From Bacteroidales bacterium (lineage in GTDB: Bacteria > Bacteroidota > Bacteroidia > Bacteroidales > UBA3824): a stretch of 64,000 nucleotides of DNA. Positions within the stretch are counted from its first letter, which is position 1, and every line of letters starts with the position of its first letter. Of this stretch, positions 52,841 to 61,115 are shown one piece after another. The notes beneath the pieces are model-generated. The model was not told the DNA's origin. It did no database searches and saw only the letters and a program-made list of their open reading frames with translations. The DNA is taken from the NCBI GenBank assembly GCA_016293845.1, contig JAEDDH010000009.1:1-64000 (forward strand). Reading direction: 5' to 3'. Position numbers and translations under genes: made by a program.

Positions 52841-53024
52841 TATTGTTAAAAATTTACTTCAAGGGTAATAAAATTTAGAGGTAACAAAACATTTGCAAAG
52901 AAAACAAAATTACACCAATCCATAGCCCAAACTTTTTTTATTAGTGTGTTTTTTTTATGTAAAATTTGTGTTAATATAAATTAGGAACATACGAAAAAAA
53001 TTTTTTTCTTATTGCAATAATTTT

Positions 53025-53032
53025 TATCTTTG
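53025..53032 (+). promoter_or_regulatory. -7 element of the bamD operon
   Basis: TATCTTTG, with TTGC at 53013-53016 closer than the usual -33 distance. The predicted start near 53040 gives a leader of about 47 nt before bamD. Confidence 0.65.
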
Positions 53033-53086
53033 CTGCCTGAATCGTCGTTTATTTTCGCCGATTTTGCTTAAATACAGACACTTATA

Positions 53087-53902
53087 ATGAAAAAATATAG
53101 TATTTCTAAAATATTTGCCGTTGTAATTTCGCTTGTAATGTTGTCGTCGTGTAGCGGATTTAACAAACTGCTCAAAAGTAGCGACTACGACCTCAAATAC
53201 GAAAAAGGTTTTGAATATTACGATCAAGGTAAGTATAGCAAAGCGTTACAGATTTTTGAACAAATTACTACTGTTTATCGTGGTCTCGAAAAAGGCGAAA
53301 AACTTATGTTTTATTACGCCATGACCAATTTTAAGGTAAAAGACTATTATTCGGCAGGATACTATTTCCGCAAATTTGCTTCTACATATCCTCACAGCCA
53401 ATACAACGAAGAGGCTATGTACATGAGTGCTTATTGTTATTATCTTGATTCGCCAAAACCATCGCTCGACCAAGAGAGCACCAATATGGCAATTGCTGAA
53501 TTTGAGCTTTTTATCTCAAAATATCCCAACACAACGCACAAGGATTCGTGCAACTTGCTTTTAGACGAATTGCGTCACAAATTGCAAGTAAAATCTTACG
53601 ACAACGCATACCTTTATTATAAACTTGGTTATTACAAGGCCGCTAATGTGGCTTTGAAAAACAGTATCAGCGATTATCCTGATAGCCCTTTTAAAGAAGA
53701 AATTCTTTATTATTCGGCAAAATCGATGTACTTGTATGCCGATTTGAGCGTTTTAGAAAAAAAACACGAACGTTTTCGTGATGCACAACGCGACCTCAAC
53801 GAGTACACAAGGGTTTTCCCCGATGGAAAGTATATCAAGGATGTTAACAAAATGATTAACAATACACAAGAAGAATTAAACTCATTACCGGTAATAAATT
53901 AA
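53087..53902 (+). CDS. bamD: Outer membrane protein assembly factor BamD
   Basis: BamD is a lipoprotein of the BAM complex that folds proteins into the outer membrane. The 271-residue protein has a lipoprotein signal (VISLVMLSSC, Cys 22) followed by tetratricopeptide-like repeats: YEKGFEYYDQGKYSKALQIF, GEKLMFYYAMTNFKVKDYYS, SYDNAYLYYKLGYYKAANVA. The FKEEILYYSAKSMY and DAQRDLNEYTRVFPDGKY segments complete the family pattern. Length is typical. rpoZ follows 6 bp after the stop, the usual Bacteroidales order. Confidence 0.93.
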   Translation: MKKYSISKIFAVVISLVMLSSCSGFNKLLKSSDYDLKYEKGFEYYDQGKYSKALQIFEQITTVYRGLEKGEKLMFYYAMTNFKVKDYYSAGYYFRKFASTYPHSQYNEEAMYMSAYCYYLDSPKPSLDQESTNMAIAEFELFISKYPNTTHKDSCNLLLDELRHKLQVKSYDNAYLYYKLGYYKAANVALKNSISDYPDSPFKEEILYYSAKSMYLYADLSVLEKKHERFRDAQRDLNEYTRVFPDGKYIKDVNKMINNTQEELNSLPVIN

Positions 53903-53908
53903 AATACA

Positions 53909-54505
53909 ATGGATTATAAGAAAAACAATGCCCCCACATCGATTATTACCCGCGACTGTGGTGTACTTGAAAGCAAAACAGGAAACCTTTACGAAACCGT
54001 GGTTGTGGCTTCTAAACGTGCCGACCAAATTGGTGTAGACCTTAAAACCGAACTCAACAAAAAACTCGAAGAGTTTGCTTCTTACACCGACAACCTCGAA
54101 GAAATTTTTGAAAACCGCGAACAAATCGAAATTTCTAAATTTTACGAAAGATTGCCCAAACCCACTCTGTTGGCTCTTCAAGAAATCTTAGAAGACAAAA
54201 TCAATTTCCGTATTCCTTCTGACGAAGAAATCGCTCAGGCACGCGAAATTGCTGCTATCAAAGAGATGGAAGAGGAAAAACTCAGCAAGAATGCAGCTCC
54301 CGAACCTCAGAAAACTTTTGATGATATTATTGCCGAATCTTCTGACTTAGGCTTTGGCTCTGACGACGAAGACGATGACGACGATTTCGCTGACGAGGAT
54401 TTTGATATTAAGGATGAAGAAGATGATGATGAGGAGGAAGAGGAAGTCCCCGTGGCAAAAAAATCCAGCTCAAGAAAATCGAAAGCTAAGGCCAACGAAG
54501 ACTAA
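53909..54505 (+). CDS. rpoZ: RNA polymerase omega subunit with acidic tail
   Basis: Omega helps assemble and stabilise RNA polymerase by wrapping beta'. Residues 1-90 match the Bacteroidota omega/Rpb6-like core (NAPTSIITRDCGVLESKTGN, LYETVVVASKRADQI). The protein is 198 residues, longer than usual, because of an extended C-terminus. This has a helical segment to about 140, then a run rich in Asp/Glu (DDEDDDDDFADEDFD, DDEEEEEE) and a basic end (AKKSSSRKSKAKANED). The tail may be disordered and bind partners. It sits between bamD and coaBC, as in other members of the phylum. Confidence 0.82.
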   Translation: MDYKKNNAPTSIITRDCGVLESKTGNLYETVVVASKRADQIGVDLKTELNKKLEEFASYTDNLEEIFENREQIEISKFYERLPKPTLLALQEILEDKINFRIPSDEEIAQAREIAAIKEMEEEKLSKNAAPEPQKTFDDIIAESSDLGFGSDDEDDDDDFADEDFDIKDEEDDDEEEEEVPVAKKSSSRKSKAKANED

Positions 54506-54533
54506 TCGTATCCTTATCAACCTATAGTTTAAT

Positions 54534-55736
54534 ATGTTGAACGGGAAAAAAATACTTGTCGGCATTACTGGCGGCATTTCGGCGTACAAAACAGCGTCGC
54601 TGATAAGGTTGTTGGTAAAGGCTGGCGCAGAGGTTAAGGCGGTGATGAGCGGTGCGGCTAAGCAATTTATAACGCCGCTCACCATAGCCACTTTGTCTAA
54701 AAATCCTGTTTATACAGATTTTTTCAATCCCGAAAACGGCGAATGGCACAGCCATGTAAAGCTTGGTATTTGGGCAGATCTTTATGTAATTGCCCCGGCC
54801 ACAGCCAATACCATTGCTAAAATAACTCACGGCATTGCCGACAACCTTTTGCTCACCACTGTGCTTTCGGCTCGTTGCAAGGTGATGTTAGCTCCGGCTA
54901 TGGATCTTGATATGTATCAAAATGTTGTTACTCAACAAAATTTCAACGTTTTGAAAAATCGCGGATTCTTATTTGCCGAAGCCTCCGAGGGCGAACTTGC
55001 AAGCGGTCTTTCGGGAAAGGGTAGAATGGCAGAGCCTGAAGATATTTTCGCCGAAATTGAACATTATTTTGCTGCCAATCAAGATTTTAAAGATAAAAAA
55101 ATACTCATCACCGCAGGACCAACTCGCGAAAAAATTGATCCTGTGCGTTTTGTGTCAAATTATTCTACAGGCAAAATGGGTTATGCCATTGCCGAAGAAC
55201 TTGCAGAGCGTGGGGGAGAGGTGTTTCTTGTTTCGGGACCAGTGGATATTAAACCAAAACACGCTAATATTCACCTTATTAACGTAGAATCGGCGCAAGA
55301 GATGCACAATCAATGCATTAACCATTTTCCAAAATGCGATGCTGCCATAATGTCGGCAGCTGTGGCTGATTATGCGCCCGAAAAAACTGCCACTGACAAA
55401 ATTAAACGTCAGCCCGGGCAAAATATGGTTTTAAACCTTGTGCCTAATCCTGACATTGCCGCTCAACTTGGAAAAATCAAAACCGACAAACAGATTTTGG
55501 CAGGTTTTGCGCTCGAAACCGAAAACGAACAATACAACGCTCAAAAAAAATTAAAGAGTAAAAATCTCGATTTTATTGTCCTTAATTCGCTCAACGACAA
55601 AGGGGCAGGTTTTGGTTTCGATACCAACAAGATTTCAATCGTTTACCGCAGCGGAAAATCAGAATCATTTGCTCTTAAACCAAAAACCGAAGTTGCTAAG
55701 GATATTGCCGCAGCACTATTGCAATTGTTAAATTAA
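54534..55736 (+). CDS. coaBC: Bifunctional phosphopantothenoylcysteine decarboxylase / phosphopantothenate-cysteine ligase
   Basis: CoaBC catalyses two steps of coenzyme A synthesis. The 400-residue protein has the flavin CoaC half (GITGGISAYKTASLIRLL, HVKLGIWADLYVIAPATANT, LAPAMDLDMYQN) and the CoaB ligase half (ITAGPTREKIDPVRFVSNYS, MGYAIAEELAERGGEV, SAAVADYAPE, KRQPGQ). Its start overlaps no gene; rpoZ ends 28 bp before. porD follows after 6 bp. Confidence 0.95.
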   Translation: MLNGKKILVGITGGISAYKTASLIRLLVKAGAEVKAVMSGAAKQFITPLTIATLSKNPVYTDFFNPENGEWHSHVKLGIWADLYVIAPATANTIAKITHGIADNLLLTTVLSARCKVMLAPAMDLDMYQNVVTQQNFNVLKNRGFLFAEASEGELASGLSGKGRMAEPEDIFAEIEHYFAANQDFKDKKILITAGPTREKIDPVRFVSNYSTGKMGYAIAEELAERGGEVFLVSGPVDIKPKHANIHLINVESAQEMHNQCINHFPKCDAAIMSAAVADYAPEKTATDKIKRQPGQNMVLNLVPNPDIAAQLGKIKTDKQILAGFALETENEQYNAQKKLKSKNLDFIVLNSLNDKGAGFGFDTNKISIVYRSGKSESFALKPKTEVAKDIAAALLQLLN

Positions 55737-55742
55737 TAAACT

Positions 55743-56657
55743 ATGAAACAGACGTTTGCATTATTGATAGTTTTACATTTGAGCATTTCTGTTCTTATGG
55801 CTCAGGAACTCAACTGCCGTGTAAACATCAATTATAGTTCGCTTTCTAATACACCTACGCCAGTGTTTCAATCGTTGCAGAAAGATGTTACTGCTTTTCT
55901 CAACGACCGCCATTGGACCAATCATCATTACGAATCAAACGAACGCATTGAGTGCAACGTTATGATTACCATTACTGAATTTAATGGTGTTGACCGTTTT
56001 ACAGGCACTATTCAAATTAATCTTAGTCGCCCAGTGTTTATGACTTCGTATAATAGTCCGCTGTTGACTTTTAAAGAGAGCGATGGCAAGTTTACTTTTA
56101 CATATCTCGAAGGTGAAAACCTTCAGTTTATCGAAAATTCGGTAACAAGCAATCTTACGCAAGTGCTTGCATTTTACGCATATATAATACTTGGCTACGA
56201 TTACGACACATTTTCGCCTCTTGGTGGTTCAGAATATTTCCGAAAGGCTTTGCGCGTGGCACTTAATGCTCAAGGTAGCGGCTACGAAGGATGGAGTACT
56301 GCCGACAATAAGCAAAATTCGCGTTATAATCTTATTGACGCACTTTTGGATAAGCGTTTTGAAAATCTTCGTTTGGGCGAATATTATTATCACCGTCAAG
56401 GACTTGATGTAATGCCCACCGACCCCACATCCGCACGCCGCAAAATGCTCGAAGCTCTTAAATATATTCAGCGTACCGAGCGTGCTAAACCTAATTCGCT
56501 CATTGTATCGCTCTTTTTTACTGCCAAAAGCGACGAACTTGTCAATGTGTTTTCTGAATCGCCCACTACCGAAAAAAACGAAGTGGTACAAATTCTCAAA
56601 GAACTCGACGTTACCAACATGGGTAAATATCAAAAAATCGGTGCCACTAATAATTGA
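55743..56657 (+). CDS. porD: PorD/DUF4835-family protein (type IX secretion)
   Basis: A 304-residue exported protein with signal peptide MKQTFALLIVLHLSISVLMA. The mature part starts QELNCRVNINYSSLSNTPT, typical of DUF4835. It continues with FTGTIQINLSRPVFMTSYNS, FYAYIILGYDYDTFSPLGGS and YYHRQGLDVMPTDP. The family includes PorD, needed for the type IX secretion system in Bacteroidota. No other T9SS gene lies in the window, so the link rests on family and the conserved place between coaBC and recN. Confidence 0.82.
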   Translation: MKQTFALLIVLHLSISVLMAQELNCRVNINYSSLSNTPTPVFQSLQKDVTAFLNDRHWTNHHYESNERIECNVMITITEFNGVDRFTGTIQINLSRPVFMTSYNSPLLTFKESDGKFTFTYLEGENLQFIENSVTSNLTQVLAFYAYIILGYDYDTFSPLGGSEYFRKALRVALNAQGSGYEGWSTADNKQNSRYNLIDALLDKRFENLRLGEYYYHRQGLDVMPTDPTSARRKMLEALKYIQRTERAKPNSLIVSLFFTAKSDELVNVFSESPTTEKNEVVQILKELDVTNMGKYQKIGATNN

Positions 56658-56665
56658 TTTTTTGT

Positions 56666-56673
56666 TACATTTG
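56666..56673 (+). promoter_or_regulatory. -7 element of recN
   Basis: TACATTTG fits TAnnTTTG, with a predicted start near 56680, 19 nt before the recN ATG at 56699. It supports that start over the longer frame beginning at 56654. Confidence 0.6.
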
Positions 56674-56698
56674 CAGCGCAAAATTAGAATTTACAAAA

Positions 56699-58366
56699 AT
56701 GCTTCTACGTCTTAAAATATCAAATTACGCTTTGATTTCGGCATCAGAAATCAATTTTGAAGATGGACTTACCGTTATTACCGGCGAAACTGGTGCGGGA
56801 AAATCTATCCTAATGGGTGCGCTCTCAATAGTGCTTGGCGCACGTGCTGATTCGTCGGTGATTAAACCGGGCGAAAAAAAGACTGTGGTGGAAGCCGAAT
56901 TTGACATAAAGAATTACAATCTAAAAGAGTTTTTCGACCAAAACGACCTCGACTACGACGACACTGTGCTGATACGTCGCGAAGTGTTAGACACGGGCAA
57001 GTCGCGGGCGTTTATCAATGATACCCCTGTTAATATCAACACTCTCAAAGATTTAGGTCTATTCTTAACCGATATTCATTCGCAACATCAAACATTGCTG
57101 ATTGCTAATCCAGAGTTTCAAATGAGCATTGTTGACGCATTTGCTGCCAACAAAAATTTCTTGGATTCATATAAAATCCTTTATCAGCAATACCGACAGA
57201 AAACGGCACAACTCGAAAACCTTGAAAAAGAGGCTGAATCATCACGCAAAGAGGCTGAATATCTGCATTTTCGTTTCGATGAATTGGATAAGGCTAACCT
57301 TCAACCCGAAGAACAGCAGCAACTTGAAGACGAACTTGAAATACTTACTCACAACGAAGACATCAAGAATGCAATTTCACAGTCTTCAAACTTGATAATC
57401 AGCGCCGAAGATGCTACTGTGATACAAAAACTTAAAGAGGCGCAAAACGCACTCTCTCATATATCTTCGTATTATCCAAAAGCCGCCGAACTTAATTCAC
57501 GTATAGAATCTACCTACATAGAACTCAATGATATAGGTCGCGAACTCCAAAGTTTGGACGATAACACCGAGTTTTCGCCCGAACGTATTGAAACTATAAA
57601 TCAGCGACTTACATTGTTATATAACCTCCAAAAAAAGAACAGTGTAAAAACAGTGGAGCAACTTATAGCCATACGCGACGACTTTAAGCAAAAACTTAAC
57701 CTTATCGACAATAGCGATGAGATGATTTCAGAAATTAAAGACGAAATCAAAAAACTGGAATATCAACTCTCGTTAGCTGCTGGTGGTCTTTCCGAGCGAC
57801 GTCGCAATGCAGCGCAAGGTCTTTCAAAAGAGGTGGTTTCGTTGCTTGCTTCTGTGGGTATACCTAACGCACAATTTGACGTTCAATTTTTTACCAGTGC
57901 CGAATTTCTTGCAGATGGTAACGATTTCATCAAGTTTATGTTCTCTGCCAACAAGAATGTGGCTATACAAGATCTCTCCAAAACAGCTTCGGGAGGCGAA
58001 CTTTCGCGTTTGATGTTATGTCTCAAATATATACTGTCAAAAACGGTAAAATTGCCCACCATCATTTTCGACGAGATAGATACCGGAATCTCAGGCGACA
58101 TAGCAGGCAAAACAGGCGCAATGTTTCAACGCATTGCCGAGTTTATGCAGGTTATTTGCATCACGCATCTTCCGCAGGTGGCAGCTAAAGGAAAACACCA
58201 TTTTAAGGTATATAAGCATGAGCAAAACGGAGCTGTCCGCAGCGATATCAAGCAGCTTTCGGATACCGAACGTGTCAACGAAATTGCGGCTATGCTCAGT
58301 GGCGAAACCGTTACTCAAGCGGCTCTGCAAAACGCGCAGGATTTATTAAAAGCCGCTAACAATTAA
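56699..58366 (+). CDS. recN: DNA repair protein RecN
   Basis: RecN is an SMC-like ATPase recruited to double-strand breaks. From ATG 56699 the protein has about 555 residues. The Walker A is VITGETGAGKSILMGAL near residue 30, the central part is coiled coil (NLEKEAESSRKEAEYLHFRF onward), the ABC signature is SGGELSRLMLCLKYIL near 442, and the Walker B is TIIFDEIDTGISGDIAGKTG near 460. It ends in the family's ITHLPQVAAKGKHHFKVYK. smpB follows. Confidence 0.95.
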   Translation: MLLRLKISNYALISASEINFEDGLTVITGETGAGKSILMGALSIVLGARADSSVIKPGEKKTVVEAEFDIKNYNLKEFFDQNDLDYDDTVLIRREVLDTGKSRAFINDTPVNINTLKDLGLFLTDIHSQHQTLLIANPEFQMSIVDAFAANKNFLDSYKILYQQYRQKTAQLENLEKEAESSRKEAEYLHFRFDELDKANLQPEEQQQLEDELEILTHNEDIKNAISQSSNLIISAEDATVIQKLKEAQNALSHISSYYPKAAELNSRIESTYIELNDIGRELQSLDDNTEFSPERIETINQRLTLLYNLQKKNSVKTVEQLIAIRDDFKQKLNLIDNSDEMISEIKDEIKKLEYQLSLAAGGLSERRRNAAQGLSKEVVSLLASVGIPNAQFDVQFFTSAEFLADGNDFIKFMFSANKNVAIQDLSKTASGGELSRLMLCLKYILSKTVKLPTIIFDEIDTGISGDIAGKTGAMFQRIAEFMQVICITHLPQVAAKGKHHFKVYKHEQNGAVRSDIKQLSDTERVNEIAAMLSGETVTQAALQNAQDLLKAANN

Positions 58367-58393
58367 TTTTTTCAAAAACATTTTTTGATAATT

Positions 58394-58846
58394 ATGGCAT
58401 CAGAATTAAATATAAAAAACAAAAAAGCTTCGTTTCAATACGAGTTTCTCGAAAAATATGTGGCGGGCATACAGTTGCTTGGTACCGAAATCAAGTCGAT
58501 ACGCGACGGCAAGGCCGCTCTTACCGATTCGTATTGCTCGTTTACCGACCACGAACTTTATGTAAAAATGTACATAGGCGAATATTCGCACGGAGGCTAT
58601 GTAAATCACGACCCTCGCCGCGAACGCAAGCTCCTTTTGCAGCGCAAAGAACTCAATAAGTTAGAAAAAAAGGTTCAAAACACTGGTCTTACCATAGTGC
58701 CTTTGCGAATGTTTTTGAACAAAGACGGCAAGGCAAAACTCGAAATAGCATTATGCCGAGGCAAGAAGATGGCAGACAAGCGCGAAGACCTTAAATCGCG
58801 CGACAACGAACGAGAGCTTTCTCGAATTAAGAAAATAAAAGGATAG
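58394..58846 (+). CDS. smpB: SsrA-binding protein
   Basis: SmpB binds tmRNA and carries it to stalled ribosomes. The protein is about 150 residues from ATG 58394 (MASELNIKNKKASFQYEF), three codons after the first ATG of the frame. It shows LLGTEIKSIRDGKAALTDSY, GGYVNHDPRRERKLLLQRKE, LNKDGKAKLEIALCRGKK, and the basic C-terminal tail DNERELSRIKKIKG. The tmRNA gene itself was not found in the window. Confidence 0.96.
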   Translation: MASELNIKNKKASFQYEFLEKYVAGIQLLGTEIKSIRDGKAALTDSYCSFTDHELYVKMYIGEYSHGGYVNHDPRRERKLLLQRKELNKLEKKVQNTGLTIVPLRMFLNKDGKAKLEIALCRGKKMADKREDLKSRDNERELSRIKKIKG

Positions 58847-58878
58847 AAAAAAGCACGGTTTTGAGCCGTGCTTTTTTT
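58847..58878. terminator. Terminator after smpB
   Basis: GCACGG (58853-58858) pairs with CCGTGC (58866-58871), flanked by A6 and T7. It separates convergent smpB and the methyltransferase gene. Confidence 0.9.
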
Positions 58879-58896
58879 GTGTATGTAGGATTGTGT

Positions 58897-60126
58897 CTAC
58901 TCTTGGCGTGCGCATTGGGGATTAAGAATTCTCCAACTTTGATCTTCGGGGTTTTCGAACAGTTTTTCGAGATATTGATATTTGATACCGAATTTGTTTT
59001 TGATAGCGGTAATCTGTTTTTGAATTTTCTCTTTTTCTTCGGGCGAAGGCATTTCTCCTTTTTCGGCGGTGATAATCAAGTTTTTAGAAGTGTTGTCGTA
59101 TTGCACAAATTCAAAAATCTTGGTTTTGTAGCCGTTGAGATTGAGAATTAGTGAGCGCAAACCATCGGTGATGATTTCGGCTTGGCGTTCAAGCATGATA
59201 CCGTATTTGAGCACGGGTTCAAGCACGTTGTTTTCGGTAATCTTCATTTGGTTGCGAATCTGCTTGTGGCAGCAAGGCGAAACGATAATAAGCTTGGCCT
59301 CTGCCTTGATACCCATATAGATAGCATCGTCGGTGGCAGTGTCGCAGGCATGAAAGGCGATAAGAATATCGGTTTTGTCTGCCTTAAAATCGCTTATATT
59401 GCTTTGCACAAATTTAAGTCCGCTGAATTGCGATTTTTGTGCAAGATTGTTTCCAAATTTTACAAGATTTTCTTGAGTTTCAACGCCTTGCATCAAAACA
59501 TTCATCTCTCTTACGTTGGCAAGATAGTCGTAAGTGGCAAAAGTTAAGTAGCCTTTACCGCTGCCGTTGTCGATGATATTCAATGGTTTGCAATCTTTGT
59601 AGCAATCGTAAAACGAGTCGATAATCTCCACAAATTTTTCTACCAGCTTGTATTTTGCGCTCATGCTCGGAATTAGTTCGCCTTTGTTGTCGGTGATGCC
59701 GAGCGATTTAAGGTAGACGCTGTTTTTGGTGTCGATACGGCGTTGTTTAGCCACATCGTGTTGACCATCAGCAGCTTCGGTAAACGACGGTTTCTTGGTA
59801 TAGAGTTTTGGAACACGCTTGTTGTTGTATTTCAACTCAATGTCTTCTTTGGTGGTAAACAAATTGATGTCGAGAAAGTTGCTGCCGATAATAGCATGCA
59901 GCTGATTTACAGCTTCTTCTACCGAAAAGTTTTTGGTTACATCGTTTCGGTTGTACTTGTAAACAAATTGCAGGTGGGGTTGTCCGTCGAGTTCCACGTA
60001 TCTAACCACAATTTTGTTCATTTCTTGGTTTTCAAGAACTCTTTTGGCTAAGATGAGTTTGACAAATGTCTTTTTGTATACGGACGAACTTACTTTGTCG
60101 GTAAATTCTTTAACTACGTTGTCCAT
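58897..60126 (-). CDS. SAM-dependent methyltransferase (Methyltransf_32-like)
   Basis: A 409-residue protein. The C-terminal half is a Rossmann-type methyltransferase with the SAM motif NIIDNGSGKGYLTFATYDYL near residue 185, acidic GVETQENLVKFGNNLA, and IAFHACDTATDDAIY near 260, followed by SPCCHKQIR. This resembles the METTL25/GSTCD-related family (Methyltransf_32). The N-terminal 150 residues are a separate domain without recognised motifs. Substrate unknown. No operon partner: it converges with smpB and is 99 bp from the thioesterase gene upstream. Confidence 0.8.
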   Translation of the reverse strand: MDNVVKEFTDKVSSSVYKKTFVKLILAKRVLENQEMNKIVVRYVELDGQPHLQFVYKYNRNDVTKNFSVEEAVNQLHAIIGSNFLDINLFTTKEDIELKYNNKRVPKLYTKKPSFTEAADGQHDVAKQRRIDTKNSVYLKSLGITDNKGELIPSMSAKYKLVEKFVEIIDSFYDCYKDCKPLNIIDNGSGKGYLTFATYDYLANVREMNVLMQGVETQENLVKFGNNLAQKSQFSGLKFVQSNISDFKADKTDILIAFHACDTATDDAIYMGIKAEAKLIIVSPCCHKQIRNQMKITENNVLEPVLKYGIMLERQAEIITDGLRSLILNLNGYKTKIFEFVQYDNTSKNLIITAEKGEMPSPEEKEKIQKQITAIKNKFGIKYQYLEKLFENPEDQSWRILNPQCARQE

Positions 60127-60225
60127 GGTTTGTCTTGTGTTGTCTTTTTTAAATTAGGGTTTATAATTATGTCATTAATATATTACGCAAAAATCACGCC
60201 GTGGTTTCGTTTTTTTGGAGCTTTT

Positions 60226-60960
60226 TTATTTGTCTTTCCAAACTAATTCTGCGCGAAACATTGGCTTTTGGTTAGCATTGTGCATTTCTATTTGCGAAGT
60301 ATCTCCTTCTTGATTGATAATCAGGGTTACTTGTTGATTGTAAAGCACCTCACTGATATAGTTTACATCTGCCGAAACGATTGTTTTGTTTTGATGTGTT
60401 TCGAGGTCAACCATATCCATAGCAAGTTCGATGTATCGCATACTATAAAGGTGTCGGTTGATATCAATGTCGGCATATCGGATGGTGTAATTGCTTGTGT
60501 CGATAGGCTTTCCGATAGCAAAACGCAAGTGCTTGTATTTTTCGGCACCCTCACCGGGAGTTACAAGGTCTTTGATATGCGGCAAAACATCGACAAGAAA
60601 CACTGGCCGGCGGGTTTTAACGTTGATAATAAGCCACTCGGTAGATATTTCTGCCACTTTTTTGCCTTCGTGCTCTACCAAAAAATCACGTTTGCAGGCA
60701 AGTCGCGATATTTCGTTGATTTTGGTTGTTACTTTGATAAGGCTGTGTATCGGAGGCATTTCGTTGATGTCAAAATGGATACCAGTTACCACCCAAGTAA
60801 GATCCATGCTGTTGAGTATCTCCATGCTTGTGTGGAGTTCGATGGCATGCAATCCGGCGGTGTCTAACACAAAGCTACCAAGCGAAGCAAGGCTCAACCG
60901 TCCGTTTAAATCTGTATCTCTGTGAGTTACACGATATTCTTTTGTAAATATCTTTTCCAT
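60226..60960 (-). CDS. Acyl-ACP thioesterase
   Basis: Releases fatty acids from acyl carrier protein. About 244 residues from ATG 60960, with two hot-dog domains. The first shows YRVTHRDTDLNGRLSLASLG and the second IRYADIDINRHLYSMRYIEL. The Asn/His and Glu positions of FatA-type enzymes seem present (DINRH and the E of RYIEL). The start at 60960 is set by the -7 element at 60981-60988, which lies inside the longer frame starting at 60993. Confidence 0.85.
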   Translation of the reverse strand: MEKIFTKEYRVTHRDTDLNGRLSLASLGSFVLDTAGLHAIELHTSMEILNSMDLTWVVTGIHFDINEMPPIHSLIKVTTKINEISRLACKRDFLVEHEGKKVAEISTEWLIINVKTRRPVFLVDVLPHIKDLVTPGEGAEKYKHLRFAIGKPIDTSNYTIRYADIDINRHLYSMRYIELAMDMVDLETHQNKTIVSADVNYISEVLYNQQVTLIINQEGDTSQIEMHNANQKPMFRAELVWKDK

Positions 60961-60980
60961 TTGGTTTAAAATTGTGGTTA

Positions 60981-60988
60981 CAAATATA
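60981..60988 (-). promoter_or_regulatory. -7 element of the acyl-ACP thioesterase gene
   Basis: TATATTTG on the minus strand, with a start site near 60974 and a leader of about 14 nt. It lies next to the divergent promoter at 60998-61028. Confidence 0.65.
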
Positions 60989-60997
60989 ACCATTTTT

Positions 60998-61028
60998 TTT
61001 GATTTTGATATTATTATTAATATTTTTG
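60998..61028 (+). promoter_or_regulatory. Promoter of the TPR-SpoIIE gene, TTTG-N19-TATTTTTG
   Basis: TTTG at 60998-61001 and TATTTTTG at 61021-61028, 19 bp apart. The predicted start near 61035 gives a leader of about 80 nt. Its -33 box overlaps the upstream region of the divergent thioesterase promoter. Confidence 0.7.
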
Positions 61029-61115
61029 CAATTCGAATAAGTTTGGGTTGATTTTTGATAGAATACTTTTTCGGTTACACATTAAATATATTAGAATTTT
61101 TATAATTACTACTAA

